Shown here one piece after another: positions 26,020 through 33,696 of a stretch of 35,912 bases of DNA. The notes under the pieces are model-generated. The model was not told the origin of the DNA. It was given only the letters and a program-made list of their open reading frames with translations, and ran no database searches. The position numbers were made by a program, and so were the translations under genes. Each line of letters begins with the position of its first letter. The stretch's first letter is position 1. The stretch comes from an uncultured Bacteroidales bacterium (lineage in GTDB: Bacteria > Bacteroidota > Bacteroidia > Bacteroidales > Bacteroidaceae): positions 642-36,553 of the forward strand of contig CADCDP010000029.1 in the NCBI GenBank assembly GCA_902800305.1, given 5' to 3'.

Positions 26020-28383
26020 TTATTTCATTTGTTCTAATAATCTTGTCAGGCCATCGAGGTCGCGGGCATCCACCTTGATGTCGTACAGGTTGCCGTTGCG
26101 GTCGAAGAGCTTGTAGGTGGGGAATGAATGGATGTCAAGGTAGCGCTCAATGGCGGCCTGCTGTTCTTCTGGCAGGTTGTAGTGAGCCACGTTGTCGCCA
26201 CTCACGTTATACTCCTTGATGACATTCTCCCACGATTCTTGAGGGCTGTTGTTGGCGAGATACAAGAACTCGATGTCATAGTCTTTCAGACGGGCATATT
26301 CCTCTGTCGAGTGGCTAAGCGCATCCTTGCATGGAGCGCACCATGTGCCCCAAACATCAAGTAGCACGAACTTGCCCTTGAACGGTTCGAGAATCTTCTT
26401 CAGCAACGCCTCACCCTCGCTGAGGTCTTTGAGATTGTCAGATGACTTTAGCACCAGCTTGTCGAACTCGCGGTTCTCTATGGCGAGGTAGTGGTCGTTC
26501 TGCTTCTCCACCAACTCGATGGCGTATGGATGCTTGATCCAAGCCCTTAGGGTGTCTAACGCCTCGGGAAGCAGCGAGGCGCGTTGATGGTCAATCTCAT
26601 TGTAGGCTCTGCGGGAGAGTATCATGTCGCGGCCTAAAGCATCTGCTTTCAACGAGTCGAGCATCTGGAGATAGGCTTTCATTTCTGCAATAAAGAATTT
26701 TCCTGTAAAACTTTTCCTCCCTTTTGGACTGTCAAGAATCTTGTCCACCTCCTTAATCATGTCTGCGTTTTCTGCGTTGAGCTTTTCTGCGATGCGCTGT
26801 TTCTCTTCTGGGGTGGATGCCGCATCCACACGCTCCTGAGCATCGTCAATCCACTTGCTCCAACGATTGAGCAGTGCCAATTCTTTCTCATTCGAGGCAT
26901 AGTCAGCGAGGTGGTCTTGAACATCCCAATGGAATTCATTATGTATCGTGTAGGAAGCATCATCCAGATAGTCGCGCAAGAAACTGCCGAGCTCGCGATG
27001 TAGCGTGTAAGGATGTTGCAGCTTCGTCCAGAAAGTGTCGTAGGCATAATGGCGGGCGTTGTCAGGAAGTTGAAAGTTGGGACCTCTGAAACGAGCTTGA
27101 CCAAACTCCCATGCCTGTTGCCACAACGTGTTGCCCTTTCTGTATAGGTTGAAACGAGTCGAGAGGGTGGGGTGCTCTTGGCAGAGCTTGTCGATATTGG
27201 CGTACTGCGTCTTGATGAGGCTGTCAGCAGAGGCAATGTAGTTGTCAAAATCCTTGTCATCATCCTTCATGCGCACCGACTCCCAATCCAACGGATACTT
27301 GAAAAGCTCGTTCTGCAGACGGCAATCCTCACCCATGAAGAACCGGCGACCCTCCTTGAAATCGTAGAGCATGAAGTAGGTCTTGCCAGGTTCGAACATC
27401 ATGCGGATGAAGCAGCGACTCCAATCGATGAAGAACTCCGAGCTGTTCAAGAGAGGAATCTTTATTGTGAAACGTCCCTGCTCATCCAAGTTGGCATAGA
27501 CCGCTTCTCGTTCGTTCGTGAAGAGGTTTTGGAGACCGAATTGGAAAGTCCTCTCTTGCTTGAAATTCTCAGGCATATCCTTGATCCAGCCAACAACCGT
27601 CACCGTGTCCATCTTGTAGCCTGTGTTGACAAACTCCGCGCGCGTGTCCTTTGTGGGATAGTCAGGCAGGTATCGACCGGTAATCATGCTGTACACCGCC
27701 TTCCCGTTGCCAATCTGGATAGTGCGCATTCCCTTCTTGTCCTTGCCCACCACAACTTTCAGCTCCTTCTGGCCGTCACTCATCACCAACGTGGCCTCAC
27801 CCGTCTTGGGGTTCACCTCACGTTGCTTGTAGTTCCAGAACTTGCAGTCGTAGATGGCGCAATCCTCCATGAAGGCAATCTTCCAGTCGCCCTTATCATC
27901 TCGCCAATAGGAGGGGAACAATTGCTTCCAGCGCTCCTCCACAGGCTTGATGCCTTTGATTTGGAAAGCACGGTCGCCGTCGCCCTCGATGAAGTCAAAC
28001 GATTGAGTCCCTTTTGGTAATGGAGGGAAATGAAACGCCATATCGCGTTTGCAGTCCTTGTTCGTCTGCACAAACTTGTTCAGCTCTATGCCGTCGGCAG
28101 AGGTGATGGGATAGTGCTGGTTGTCCACCTTCAAATAGGTGTCACCAGCAAACTGGAAACAGAAGTCTGGATAGTCGGAACGTTGCATCGCGGTGATGTG
28201 TACCACGGTTTCCGTGTCCTTCAGTTCCACCTTGGTCACGTCGAGCACCAAATTGAAGAACCCGTCGCCATAGGTGTTTCCATACTCAGTAGTAGGATGT
28301 TCCCACACAATCATTTTCTCTTTCGCTTGTCCCAACATGGTGACGAGGGCGAGCAGGAAAGTGATAATAGTTTTCATATTCAT
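26020..28383 (-). CDS. Large TlpA-like thioredoxin-fold protein, exported
   Basis: A 787-residue protein with an N-terminal signal peptide (FLLALVTMLGQA, cleavage near residue 20). The C-terminal 130 residues are a TlpA/ResA-type thioredoxin domain: WCAPC at 681-685 (active-site Cys682 and Cys685) and the cis-proline motif SFPTYKLF (Pro755). The long N-terminal part has beta-rich and then helical regions that I do not recognise, including DUF4369-like strand-rich segments. Such proteins in Bacteroidota are thought to act as periplasmic thiol-disulfide reductases. ATG codons at 28383 and 28377 are both possible. The gene converges on rpoC and has a divergent promoter shared with the HU-like gene. 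Confidence 0.85.
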   Translation of the reverse strand: MNMKTIITFLLALVTMLGQAKEKMIVWEHPTTEYGNTYGDGFFNLVLDVTKVELKDTETVVHITAMQRSDYPDFCFQFAGDTYLKVDNQHYPITSADGIELNKFVQTNKDCKRDMAFHFPPLPKGTQSFDFIEGDGDRAFQIKGIKPVEERWKQLFPSYWRDDKGDWKIAFMEDCAIYDCKFWNYKQREVNPKTGEATLVMSDGQKELKVVVGKDKKGMRTIQIGNGKAVYSMITGRYLPDYPTKDTRAEFVNTGYKMDTVTVVGWIKDMPENFKQERTFQFGLQNLFTNEREAVYANLDEQGRFTIKIPLLNSSEFFIDWSRCFIRMMFEPGKTYFMLYDFKEGRRFFMGEDCRLQNELFKYPLDWESVRMKDDDKDFDNYIASADSLIKTQYANIDKLCQEHPTLSTRFNLYRKGNTLWQQAWEFGQARFRGPNFQLPDNARHYAYDTFWTKLQHPYTLHRELGSFLRDYLDDASYTIHNEFHWDVQDHLADYASNEKELALLNRWSKWIDDAQERVDAASTPEEKQRIAEKLNAENADMIKEVDKILDSPKGRKSFTGKFFIAEMKAYLQMLDSLKADALGRDMILSRRAYNEIDHQRASLLPEALDTLRAWIKHPYAIELVEKQNDHYLAIENREFDKLVLKSSDNLKDLSEGEALLKKILEPFKGKFVLLDVWGTWCAPCKDALSHSTEEYARLKDYDIEFLYLANNSPQESWENVIKEYNVSGDNVAHYNLPEEQQAAIERYLDIHSFPTYKLFDRNGNLYDIKVDARDLDGLTRLLEQMK

Positions 28384-28468
28384 CGTTAGTTTTAATGGAG
28401 GTATAGTATATGCAGGTAAAGTACTTGTTCTTTATCCTTTGTGGCCATGTCGTGGCGGTTTGGATTTG

Positions 28469-28499
28469 CAAATGTACACATTTATTCATTCTCTTCCAA
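28469..28499 (-). promoter_or_regulatory. Promoter for the TlpA-like gene
   Basis: On the minus strand: TTG (28499-28497), a 20-base spacer and TACATTTG (28476-28469). The leader is about 80 bases. It is divergent from the HU-like gene promoter about 50 bases away. Confidence 0.6.
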
Positions 28500-28545
28500 G
28501 AAAACGGGAAAAATTTTTGTGGGAGGTGGTTTTTCTGGCTGTTCG

Positions 28546-28577
28546 TTTGCAAGCGTGGGAAAGAATGTTTACCTTTG
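28546..28577 (+). promoter_or_regulatory. Promoter for the HU-like gene operon
   Basis: TTTG at 28546-28549, a 20-base spacer and TACCTTTG at 28570-28577. The predicted start near 28584 lies just before the 88-bp repeat, so the whole element would be transcribed in the 5' leader. Confidence 0.65.
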
Positions 28578-28593
28578 CATAGGACAAACGGGG

Positions 28594-28681
28594 TGCTCGT
28601 CACCCCAAAGGCGGTGTGAGTCAGACCGGCACCCTCGGTGTGAGTCAGACCGACACCCTCGGTGTGAGTCACACCGTTTTT
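28594..28681 (+). repeat. 88-bp three-unit palindromic repeat element, copy B, in the HU-like gene leader
   Basis: Same architecture as copy A at 2567-2654 but on the plus strand: TGCTCGTCACC, then quasi-palindromes at 28612-28628, 28636-28652 and 28660-28676 (24-base period), the last followed by TTTTT. Unit offsets and total length match copy A. Here the hairpin-plus-T end lies 23 bases upstream of the HU-like start codon and downstream of its promoter, so it could act as an attenuator. The rest of the gap (28384-28704) holds the two divergent promoters. Confidence 0.75.
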
Positions 28682-28704
28682 GTGGACATTTAATACCTGA
28701 ACCT

Positions 28705-29106
28705 ATGTTAGTAGTTAGAAAAGCGAAGAAGAAGATTGTGCGCCCCGATGGGATGCACGAAGCGTGGGTGTACCAGTCGGCTACGTTGTCACCCATCACG
28801 TTCAAAGAAGTCATCAAAGAGTGTGCCGAATCGTGTGGCGAGCACCCCAGCAAGACAACGGGTGTAGTGACTGCGCTGATGGATCGCATCGCTCATTATC
28901 TGAAGATTGGGCGCACGGTGCAGATTGATGGCATTGGGACACTCAAACCCGTCATCAACTCGACATCGGCTGCTTCGGCAGAAGAGTTGGGCGAACCGTC
29001 TGAGGGCATCAAGGGGGTGAAGGTGCGTTTCTACCCTCACGGGCCTTTGCAGGAAGCGATTGCGGAGAATGGGTATGAGTATCAACCCGAACTGGATGAC
29101 GAATAG
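28705..29106 (+). CDS. HU-like DNA-binding family protein
   Basis: A 133-residue protein resembling the HU/IHF-like family of Bacteroidota. An N-terminal variable strand region (LVVRKAKKKIVRPDGMHEAW) is followed by an HU-type helical part (ITFKEVIKECAESCGEHPSK, then VVTALMDRIAHYLKIGRTVQ) and the family signature IDGIGTLKPVI near residue 73, equivalent to LPGFGTF in HU. The acidic tail (ELDDE) is unlike classical HU. It probably binds DNA, but a structural or accessory role is possible. It is co-directional with the TPR gene 18 bases downstream. Confidence 0.78.
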   Translation: MLVVRKAKKKIVRPDGMHEAWVYQSATLSPITFKEVIKECAESCGEHPSKTTGVVTALMDRIAHYLKIGRTVQIDGIGTLKPVINSTSAASAEELGEPSEGIKGVKVRFYPHGPLQEAIAENGYEYQPELDDE

Positions 29107-29124
29107 AAGACATTTGGTTTCAAC

Positions 29125-31359
29125 ATGAAAAAGACCATAGTTTGGACACTTGTGACGGCGGCTGTGCTGGGCGTGGCCGCCTTTGCTGCATGGCATTATT
29201 GGCCAGTGGAGAAAGTCGATTTGGAGGAGTATGAACCTTCGGAGGAATTTGAACCGGCTTGGGAGGCATTGGAGCCAAGGAAGCCAGTGGAGTACGACAT
29301 CGAAGAGACGGTGAAGGCGATGAATGCGTTGGAAGTGGCGCAGTGTCAGTCGGAGGACTTCATGTCGTATCTGGAGTATGTGGCGCGACAGGACTTCAGC
29401 CGTGTGGCTCCCGAGGTGCTGGAACAGAAGAAGAAGCTGTTCCCCATCTTGCAGCGGCTCTATGAATTGCAGAAGCAGCATCAGGAACTGGACGACGTGT
29501 GGATGCTCATGCGGAGTGCGACGAGCGGAGCCACCACCTTCGCTTCGGAGGTGAACCCCGTGGGAGTGATTGGCTCGATGCTGACAGGCGACATGACGCT
29601 GGGCACATTCTCTGTGGCGGGCAGCATGGACAAGGCGCAGACGGCAGCGTTTCAGGAGTACGAGAAACAGAAGGACTTGAAACGTTCGTTGGAGCGCGAC
29701 ATCGAATCGGTGCGGATGGCTTATATCGACTATCTGGAGGAGTATGCACCCGTCTATTACAAATACATGCAGGAGTGGGATGCGCTCTGTCTGAAGAAGG
29801 ACAAGGCTTACATCGACCTCTATGGTGGTCGTCCGATAGACGCATATAACAGAACGGAGGACATTCTGAAGGAGTACCCGACAAACCGTGAGGCATTGTT
29901 GCTGAAGGGGTTGGCGCTGATACAGATGGAGACCCTCTCCCCCGACCCCTCCCCCATAATGGGGAGGGGGGACTCTGCGGAGGGGGATTCGTTGGAAGCC
30001 TTCTCGGATAGCATTTCGTTGTGTACCTCGCCGGATGGCCTTTCCCTCCCCATTATGGGGGAGGGGCAGGGAGAGGGTCTTCTCCTTGAAGCCGAAACCA
30101 CTCTCGACCAATACATCAAGCTCTATCCCTCGCGTTCCGCTCCAGCCTTGGTGCTGAAAGGCTTGCTCTATCGTTCACAGGGAGAGAATGCCAAGGCCAT
30201 CTCCTATTTCGACCAAGCCTCGATGGAATATCCGCGTCAGGCAGCGGCATTGACCGACCTGCTCGACAGCTACAAGGCACGTACCTATCTGAACCATTCG
30301 GCAGAGGGAAAATATCTGCTTCGCCTCTACCGTTCCACGATGGAGGGCTTCGGCATCTTCAGTCCCAATCTGCTGAAAGCCAAATATTATGCCAATCTCG
30401 GCGACACCGAACAGAGCAAGAAGGAAATCTTCGACCACTTCTTCCGTCGTGGCAATCAGGGCGTTTACGACTGTCTGCTGAGCGACATGCAGTATTGCGA
30501 GGAAAACATGTACAGCAGTTTCCGCCAAATCTTGCTGGAGCAATCGTTCATCGACGTGGCTGTAGAGCCGACCAAGAACTGGACATTGGCCGACAAGGAG
30601 GACGAAATTAAGGTGACCATCCACAACCGTTCGGACATCGACCTGGAGAACGTGCGCATCTTCCTCTGTCTGCACTACACCGACATGTACAAGGACGAGT
30701 ACGACGTGCAGAAACTCCCCTCGGTCAACATCATCAAGCACCACGACAATGCCGAAATCGGGGTGGTGAAGTTGCGTTACGAAGACAAGAAGTACAACGA
30801 CATCACGCGCATCCGAGCCATCGCCATGACCGACGACAAGATTTGCTGGATAGACAACGTGGATTATAAGTACATGCGAGCCTCCGAAGCCGCTGCCAAG
30901 ACGGTCGGCTCTGCCGCCACCTCGTCGCAATCCACCCTTACTTCTGTCAAACAACAGCTCCTCGACGACTTCAACATGGACAGCACCAAACTCGCCTCCA
31001 TCCTCCAAAAGGGCATGAAAGTCTATGCCAACGTGAGCGACGGCAACCTGTGGAACGACATGAAGCGCGACGTGAAGAACCTCGTCACGGGCAAGGACAA
31101 GAAGCTCCGTATCGAACTGCCTCGCATCCTCACCCTCATCGACCCCGTCTTCTCGCTTCATCAGCTCAACGACAAGGACAAAGCCCTTCGTCCCACCGAG
31201 AACTACCTTTCAGGCTCCACCATCCGTCTGAAGTTCGACTACGAGCCCAAGCAGCACGACACCATCCCCCTCTACATCTACAGCGACTACGCCAACTTCC
31301 GTATCACCATCCAGTTCGAGGACGGCAAACCCGTGGTGAAGAGCGTAGAGAGGGTGTGA
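29125..31359 (+). CDS. Membrane-anchored TPR protein with in-frame palindromic insertion
   Basis: A 744-residue protein not recognised as a named family. Residues about 5-25 are a hydrophobic anchor or uncleaved signal (TIVWTLVTAAVLGVAAFAAW), so most of the chain is probably outside the cytoplasm. Residues about 235-400 contain tetratricopeptide-like helices (NREALLLKGLALIQ, then PALVLKGLLYRSQGENAKA). These are interrupted at about residues 269-319 by a low-complexity segment (TLSPDPSPIMGRG, and later LPIMGEGQGEG) encoded by a palindromic repeat. The C-terminal third is beta-rich (KNWTLADKEDEIKVTIHNRS). It follows the HU-like gene by 18 bases, suggesting an operon. Confidence 0.8.
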   Translation: MKKTIVWTLVTAAVLGVAAFAAWHYWPVEKVDLEEYEPSEEFEPAWEALEPRKPVEYDIEETVKAMNALEVAQCQSEDFMSYLEYVARQDFSRVAPEVLEQKKKLFPILQRLYELQKQHQELDDVWMLMRSATSGATTFASEVNPVGVIGSMLTGDMTLGTFSVAGSMDKAQTAAFQEYEKQKDLKRSLERDIESVRMAYIDYLEEYAPVYYKYMQEWDALCLKKDKAYIDLYGGRPIDAYNRTEDILKEYPTNREALLLKGLALIQMETLSPDPSPIMGRGDSAEGDSLEAFSDSISLCTSPDGLSLPIMGEGQGEGLLLEAETTLDQYIKLYPSRSAPALVLKGLLYRSQGENAKAISYFDQASMEYPRQAAALTDLLDSYKARTYLNHSAEGKYLLRLYRSTMEGFGIFSPNLLKAKYYANLGDTEQSKKEIFDHFFRRGNQGVYDCLLSDMQYCEENMYSSFRQILLEQSFIDVAVEPTKNWTLADKEDEIKVTIHNRSDIDLENVRIFLCLHYTDMYKDEYDVQKLPSVNIIKHHDNAEIGVVKLRYEDKKYNDITRIRAIAMTDDKICWIDNVDYKYMRASEAAAKTVGSAATSSQSTLTSVKQQLLDDFNMDSTKLASILQKGMKVYANVSDGNLWNDMKRDVKNLVTGKDKKLRIELPRILTLIDPVFSLHQLNDKDKALRPTENYLSGSTIRLKFDYEPKQHDTIPLYIYSDYANFRITIQFEDGKPVVKSVERV
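29931..30079. repeat. Palindromic repeat element (about 149 bp) inserted in frame in a coding gene
   Basis: The ends are an inverted repeat: GACCCTCTCCC, CCCCTCCCCCATAATGGGGA at 29931-29968 and the reverse complement at 30044-30079 (CCCTCCCCATTATGGGGGAG and GGGAGAGGGTC). Each arm is itself a palindrome around CCCCATAATGGGG. The middle part is unlike the flanking gene. It splits a TPR helix pair but keeps the frame. Similar GAGACCCTCTCC-type repeats are, as I recall, frequent between genes in Bacteroidota. Confidence 0.8.
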
Positions 31360-31407
31360 CAAATATGTACGATGAAAATCAGTAATAAACGGTCTTAGAC
31401 ATTGACA

Positions 31408-31995
31408 ATGAAGAAAGTTCCTTTTATATTGATGATTTGTACACTTTTAGTGTCCTCCTGTTTCTATTTAAGAATGTATCATTTTTGTGAAGGCGATTTA
31501 GAATGGATGTCTCCATATGAACAAGGAGATACCATATTGTTCTGTTTTAGAGAAAGCGTGGATACCATGATTGTTCAAGAAGATTTCTTGTATAATGGAT
31601 ATTGGCCTTTTAGACAGGACGAAGGAACAGATGTTTTCATTGCTAACTGTGGGTATAGATATTCTATTTTACATGATAGAAATGTAATAAAATGTTCTAC
31701 ATTTTTCTTGAAAATTGAAGAGAACAAATTAGAAGCCATATTTCAATTTAGGCAACGACAATCACGATTCTTGTATGAGGATATACGAGAACGTCAGTTA
31801 CAGCCTGTCAGAGTAAATGGCATAGAATACGATGATGTCATTATTGTAGATGATAGTAATTCTGAAACATATGACGATTATCCTTACAATTGCGAATTCA
31901 TTTGGAGCAAGTCCAAAGGTTTAATACAATACAAGTATTTGAATGGGGAGACATATACGTTCTATAAAAAGTTGCCCTATAAAAAATCTATATGA
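31408..31995 (+). CDS. Hypothetical lipoprotein
   Basis: A 195-residue protein starting MKKVPFILMICTLLVSSC. The lipobox LVSSC predicts lipidation of Cys18 and anchoring in a membrane. The mature part has many aromatic and acidic residues and alternating strands, suggesting a beta-rich fold, but I recognise no family. The gene is markedly A+T-rich compared with the upstream TPR gene, which suggests separate origin. The start is the ATG at 31408; a TTG at 31402 is less likely. Confidence 0.7.
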   Translation: MKKVPFILMICTLLVSSCFYLRMYHFCEGDLEWMSPYEQGDTILFCFRESVDTMIVQEDFLYNGYWPFRQDEGTDVFIANCGYRYSILHDRNVIKCSTFFLKIEENKLEAIFQFRQRQSRFLYEDIRERQLQPVRVNGIEYDDVIIVDDSNSETYDDYPYNCEFIWSKSKGLIQYKYLNGETYTFYKKLPYKKSI

Positions 31996-32033
31996 TTCAT
32001 GACATGATTGTTCTATAGTTATTGTTGACAGGC

Positions 32034-32081
32034 GTTCGTAATGTTACTTATACAGATTTAATAATAAGTGACATTACGGAC
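32034..32081. other. Hairpin or inverted repeat in the 31996-32242 gap
   Basis: CGTAATGTTACTTAT (32037-32051) pairs with ATAAGTGACATTACG (32064-32078) with one G-T mismatch and a 12-base loop. Flanking GTT/GAC may add pairs. No T-tract follows. The other bases of this 247-base gap have no clear gene or promoter. Confidence 0.55.
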
Positions 32082-32242
32082 ATCGACCCCACATTTCACA
32101 TGACACTTTAGAAGAGGCTGTTTTTGTAGAAAAATAACTACAGCTATCTGAATTGAGTCCTTCTCTTTTAGGAGGACGAGTGTGTCATATGAGTTTTCGA
32201 ACCTAAAATCATGGACAATCATCAAACAATTACGTTAAAAAA

Positions 32243-32593
32243 ATGAAAAGAATTTTGATTATAATGATACTGTTTGTAAATTTGCAAATAGTAATAAACG
32301 AAGGGAAGGGTGTTGTATCTTCTTTCTCGAACGCTTATGCCATTAATGTGTCAGAAATTTCTTCTGTTATTGATAATGGAGAATTAGTCATAGGGGCTAT
32401 ACATAATGATAAATATTATTGTCATGAAGTTGTTATTGTCGGCTATTATAATGATCCTGGCAATATTTACTATTATCAATGCATGGATCCTTATACCGGC
32501 AAATTTGCAACAATTTCTGCGAGCGATTTTTGGTCTGGTTCACTCTTCAAATATTCTTCTTCTAATGTTTACAAATCATTAAATGACTATTAA
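32243..32593 (+). CDS. Secreted protein resembling the C-terminal half of a papain-like cysteine peptidase
   Basis: A 116-residue protein with an N-terminal hydrophobic signal (ILIIMILFVNLQIVI). The rest resembles the second half of papain-like peptidases: an ISSVIDNGELVIGAI strand, then CHEVVIVGYY, which matches the catalytic His in the usual HAVVIVGY context, then YYYQCMDPYTGKF. The N-terminal half with the catalytic Cys is missing, so it may be a decayed peptidase or a peptidase-like inhibitor or partner. It ends two bases before the start of the next secreted gene, so the two are probably co-expressed. The family match is by eye and moderate. Confidence 0.6.
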   Translation: MKRILIIMILFVNLQIVINEGKGVVSSFSNAYAINVSEISSVIDNGELVIGAIHNDKYYCHEVVIVGYYNDPGNIYYYQCMDPYTGKFATISASDFWSGSLFKYSSSNVYKSLNDY

Positions 32594-32595
32594 TT

Positions 32596-33033
32596 ATGAA
32601 ATTATCATCTCTTATTGTAACAATCTGCATGGTGTTTTTGCATATAGATGTATGTGAAGCACAGGGAACGTATCAATTATCCCAACTGAGTGGAACGAAA
32701 TGGGTTATATGCATTGGAGACACAAGCCGTATAGAAAGGGTTGTGGAATTCTCCAATCAGAAATTCAAAACAACAACATTTTTCAAGAGCATCAATAAGT
32801 CAAAAACATTTGAATATGATTATTATCTGTCCAATACAGTACCTTCAAGCTTCCATTCCAATTTGGTGGGAAAAACGACAAGTGGTACCTATATCGTTAT
32901 TTGGCTGAAAGATGAATTGGCATACTTAAGGATAGAATCATTGTCAAACAATACTCTCAAACTTTATCAAGAAAAAAGGCCAGATGGGATTGGCAGTTAT
33001 GATGTGACATTGAATTTGAAAAAGATTGAATAA
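32596..33033 (+). CDS. Small secreted protein, lipocalin-like pattern
   Basis: A 145-residue protein with a signal peptide (LIVTICMVFLHIDVCEA, then QGTYQ). The mature part reads as alternating beta strands with ends such as LSGTKWVICIG and RIERVVEFSNQKFKTTTFF, like a small lipocalin or inhibitor barrel, but I recognise no named family. It follows the peptidase-like gene by two bases. In Bacteroidota small inhibitors are often encoded beside secreted cysteine peptidases, so an inhibitor role is an inference from context only. Confidence 0.6.
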   Translation: MKLSSLIVTICMVFLHIDVCEAQGTYQLSQLSGTKWVICIGDTSRIERVVEFSNQKFKTTTFFKSINKSKTFEYDYYLSNTVPSSFHSNLVGKTTSGTYIVIWLKDELAYLRIESLSNNTLKLYQEKRPDGIGSYDVTLNLKKIE

Positions 33034-33187
33034 ATTTGCGAATATTACTATGAGTCCATAAATATTTGATGAAAAGATTTGGGTAGATGACAGATTTGAA
33101 ATAAATTTGTACCCAAGAGCATCCGACAGCTTTCTTGAAAGTTTCTCGAATTAACCACTCAAAAAAGACAATCGAGCCTGTGCCGCA

Positions 33188-33285
33188 GTCTCCCAAGGGT
33201 CTCTGTCGTGGAGTCCCAAGGGGCAACGACGTAGAGTCACGTGACTCTGTGGGGAAGAGTCATTCGAAGCTAGGACGTTGCCCTT
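33188..33285. repeat. Palindrome-rich intergenic block
   Basis: The 413-base gap between 33033 and 33447 contains: a perfect 16-base palindrome AGAGTCACGTGACTCT (33233-33248); an outer inverted pair AAGGGGCAACG (33218-33228) and CGTTGCCCTT (33276-33285); and direct copies of TCCCAAGGG at 33191 and 33214. Nothing else here looks coding apart from the downstream promoters. Confidence 0.6.
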
Positions 33286-33315
33286 GTGGAGTTTTCACAG
33301 AGGTGTCATGAAAGA

Positions 33316-33345
33316 TTTGGAGAGTCAACAATTTCTGTACCTTTG
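33316..33345 (+). promoter_or_regulatory. Upstream promoter-like site before the Rhs remnant
   Basis: TTTG at 33316-33319, an 18-base spacer, TACCTTTG at 33338-33345. It is one of two promoter-like sites in this gap. Confidence 0.45.
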
Positions 33346-33389
33346 TATAAGGTAGGATACACCTCAACAATAAAAATAAACGCGTTTGT

Positions 33390-33420
33390 TTTGTATTGTG
33401 CTCGGTTTTCACTACCTTTG
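33390..33420 (+). promoter_or_regulatory. Proximal promoter before the Rhs remnant
   Basis: TTTG at 33390-33393, a 19-base spacer, and TACCTTTG at 33413-33420. It lies 26 bases before the start of the Rhs fragment and is the better of the two. Confidence 0.6.
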
Positions 33421-33446
33421 GGCACAGAATTGGGAAGAAAGTGTTG

Positions 33447-33662
33447 ATGAAGAGAGTACATTGTTTTATGAATGAAAGTATGACAAAGATTGATTACGAC
33501 TTCAATGGGATGCCGACGCGCATACAGTTTAGGAATGGCAACGTGACAGAATATGTATATTCGGCAGAGGGCGTGAAACTAAAGACGATTCATCGTACCA
33601 TAGCCGGGAGCATCATAGTTCCCTACGGAACACTCCACCACGCTCAACTGCTACTACTATGA
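33447..33662 (+). pseudogene. Rhs repeat fragment, frame 1
   Basis: Seventy-one residues including KIDYDFNGMPTRIQFRNGN and VTEYVYSAEGVKLKTIHRT, which match the last YD-type repeats of Rhs/YD-repeat proteins. The normal N-terminal barrel is absent and the fragment ends by a frame change after IIVPYGT. The normal continuation, with the second repeat set, is missing. It starts at an ATG just after a strong promoter, so it could be expressed, but it is best seen as a relic of a larger Rhs gene. Confidence 0.7.
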
Positions 33663-33696
33663 CCCTTGGGGCAGATATTGCGACGACTCGGGCAGC

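Noticed and set aside
28612..28676. CRISPR-like short array in the HU-like gene leader
   Set aside because: Only three units with 7-base spacers, and the units are palindromic and near-identical to a second intergenic copy; no cas genes are near.
28789..30111. 440-codon minus-strand open frame opposite the HU-like and TPR genes
   Set aside because: It crosses two real genes and the palindromic insertion, and has no family pattern.
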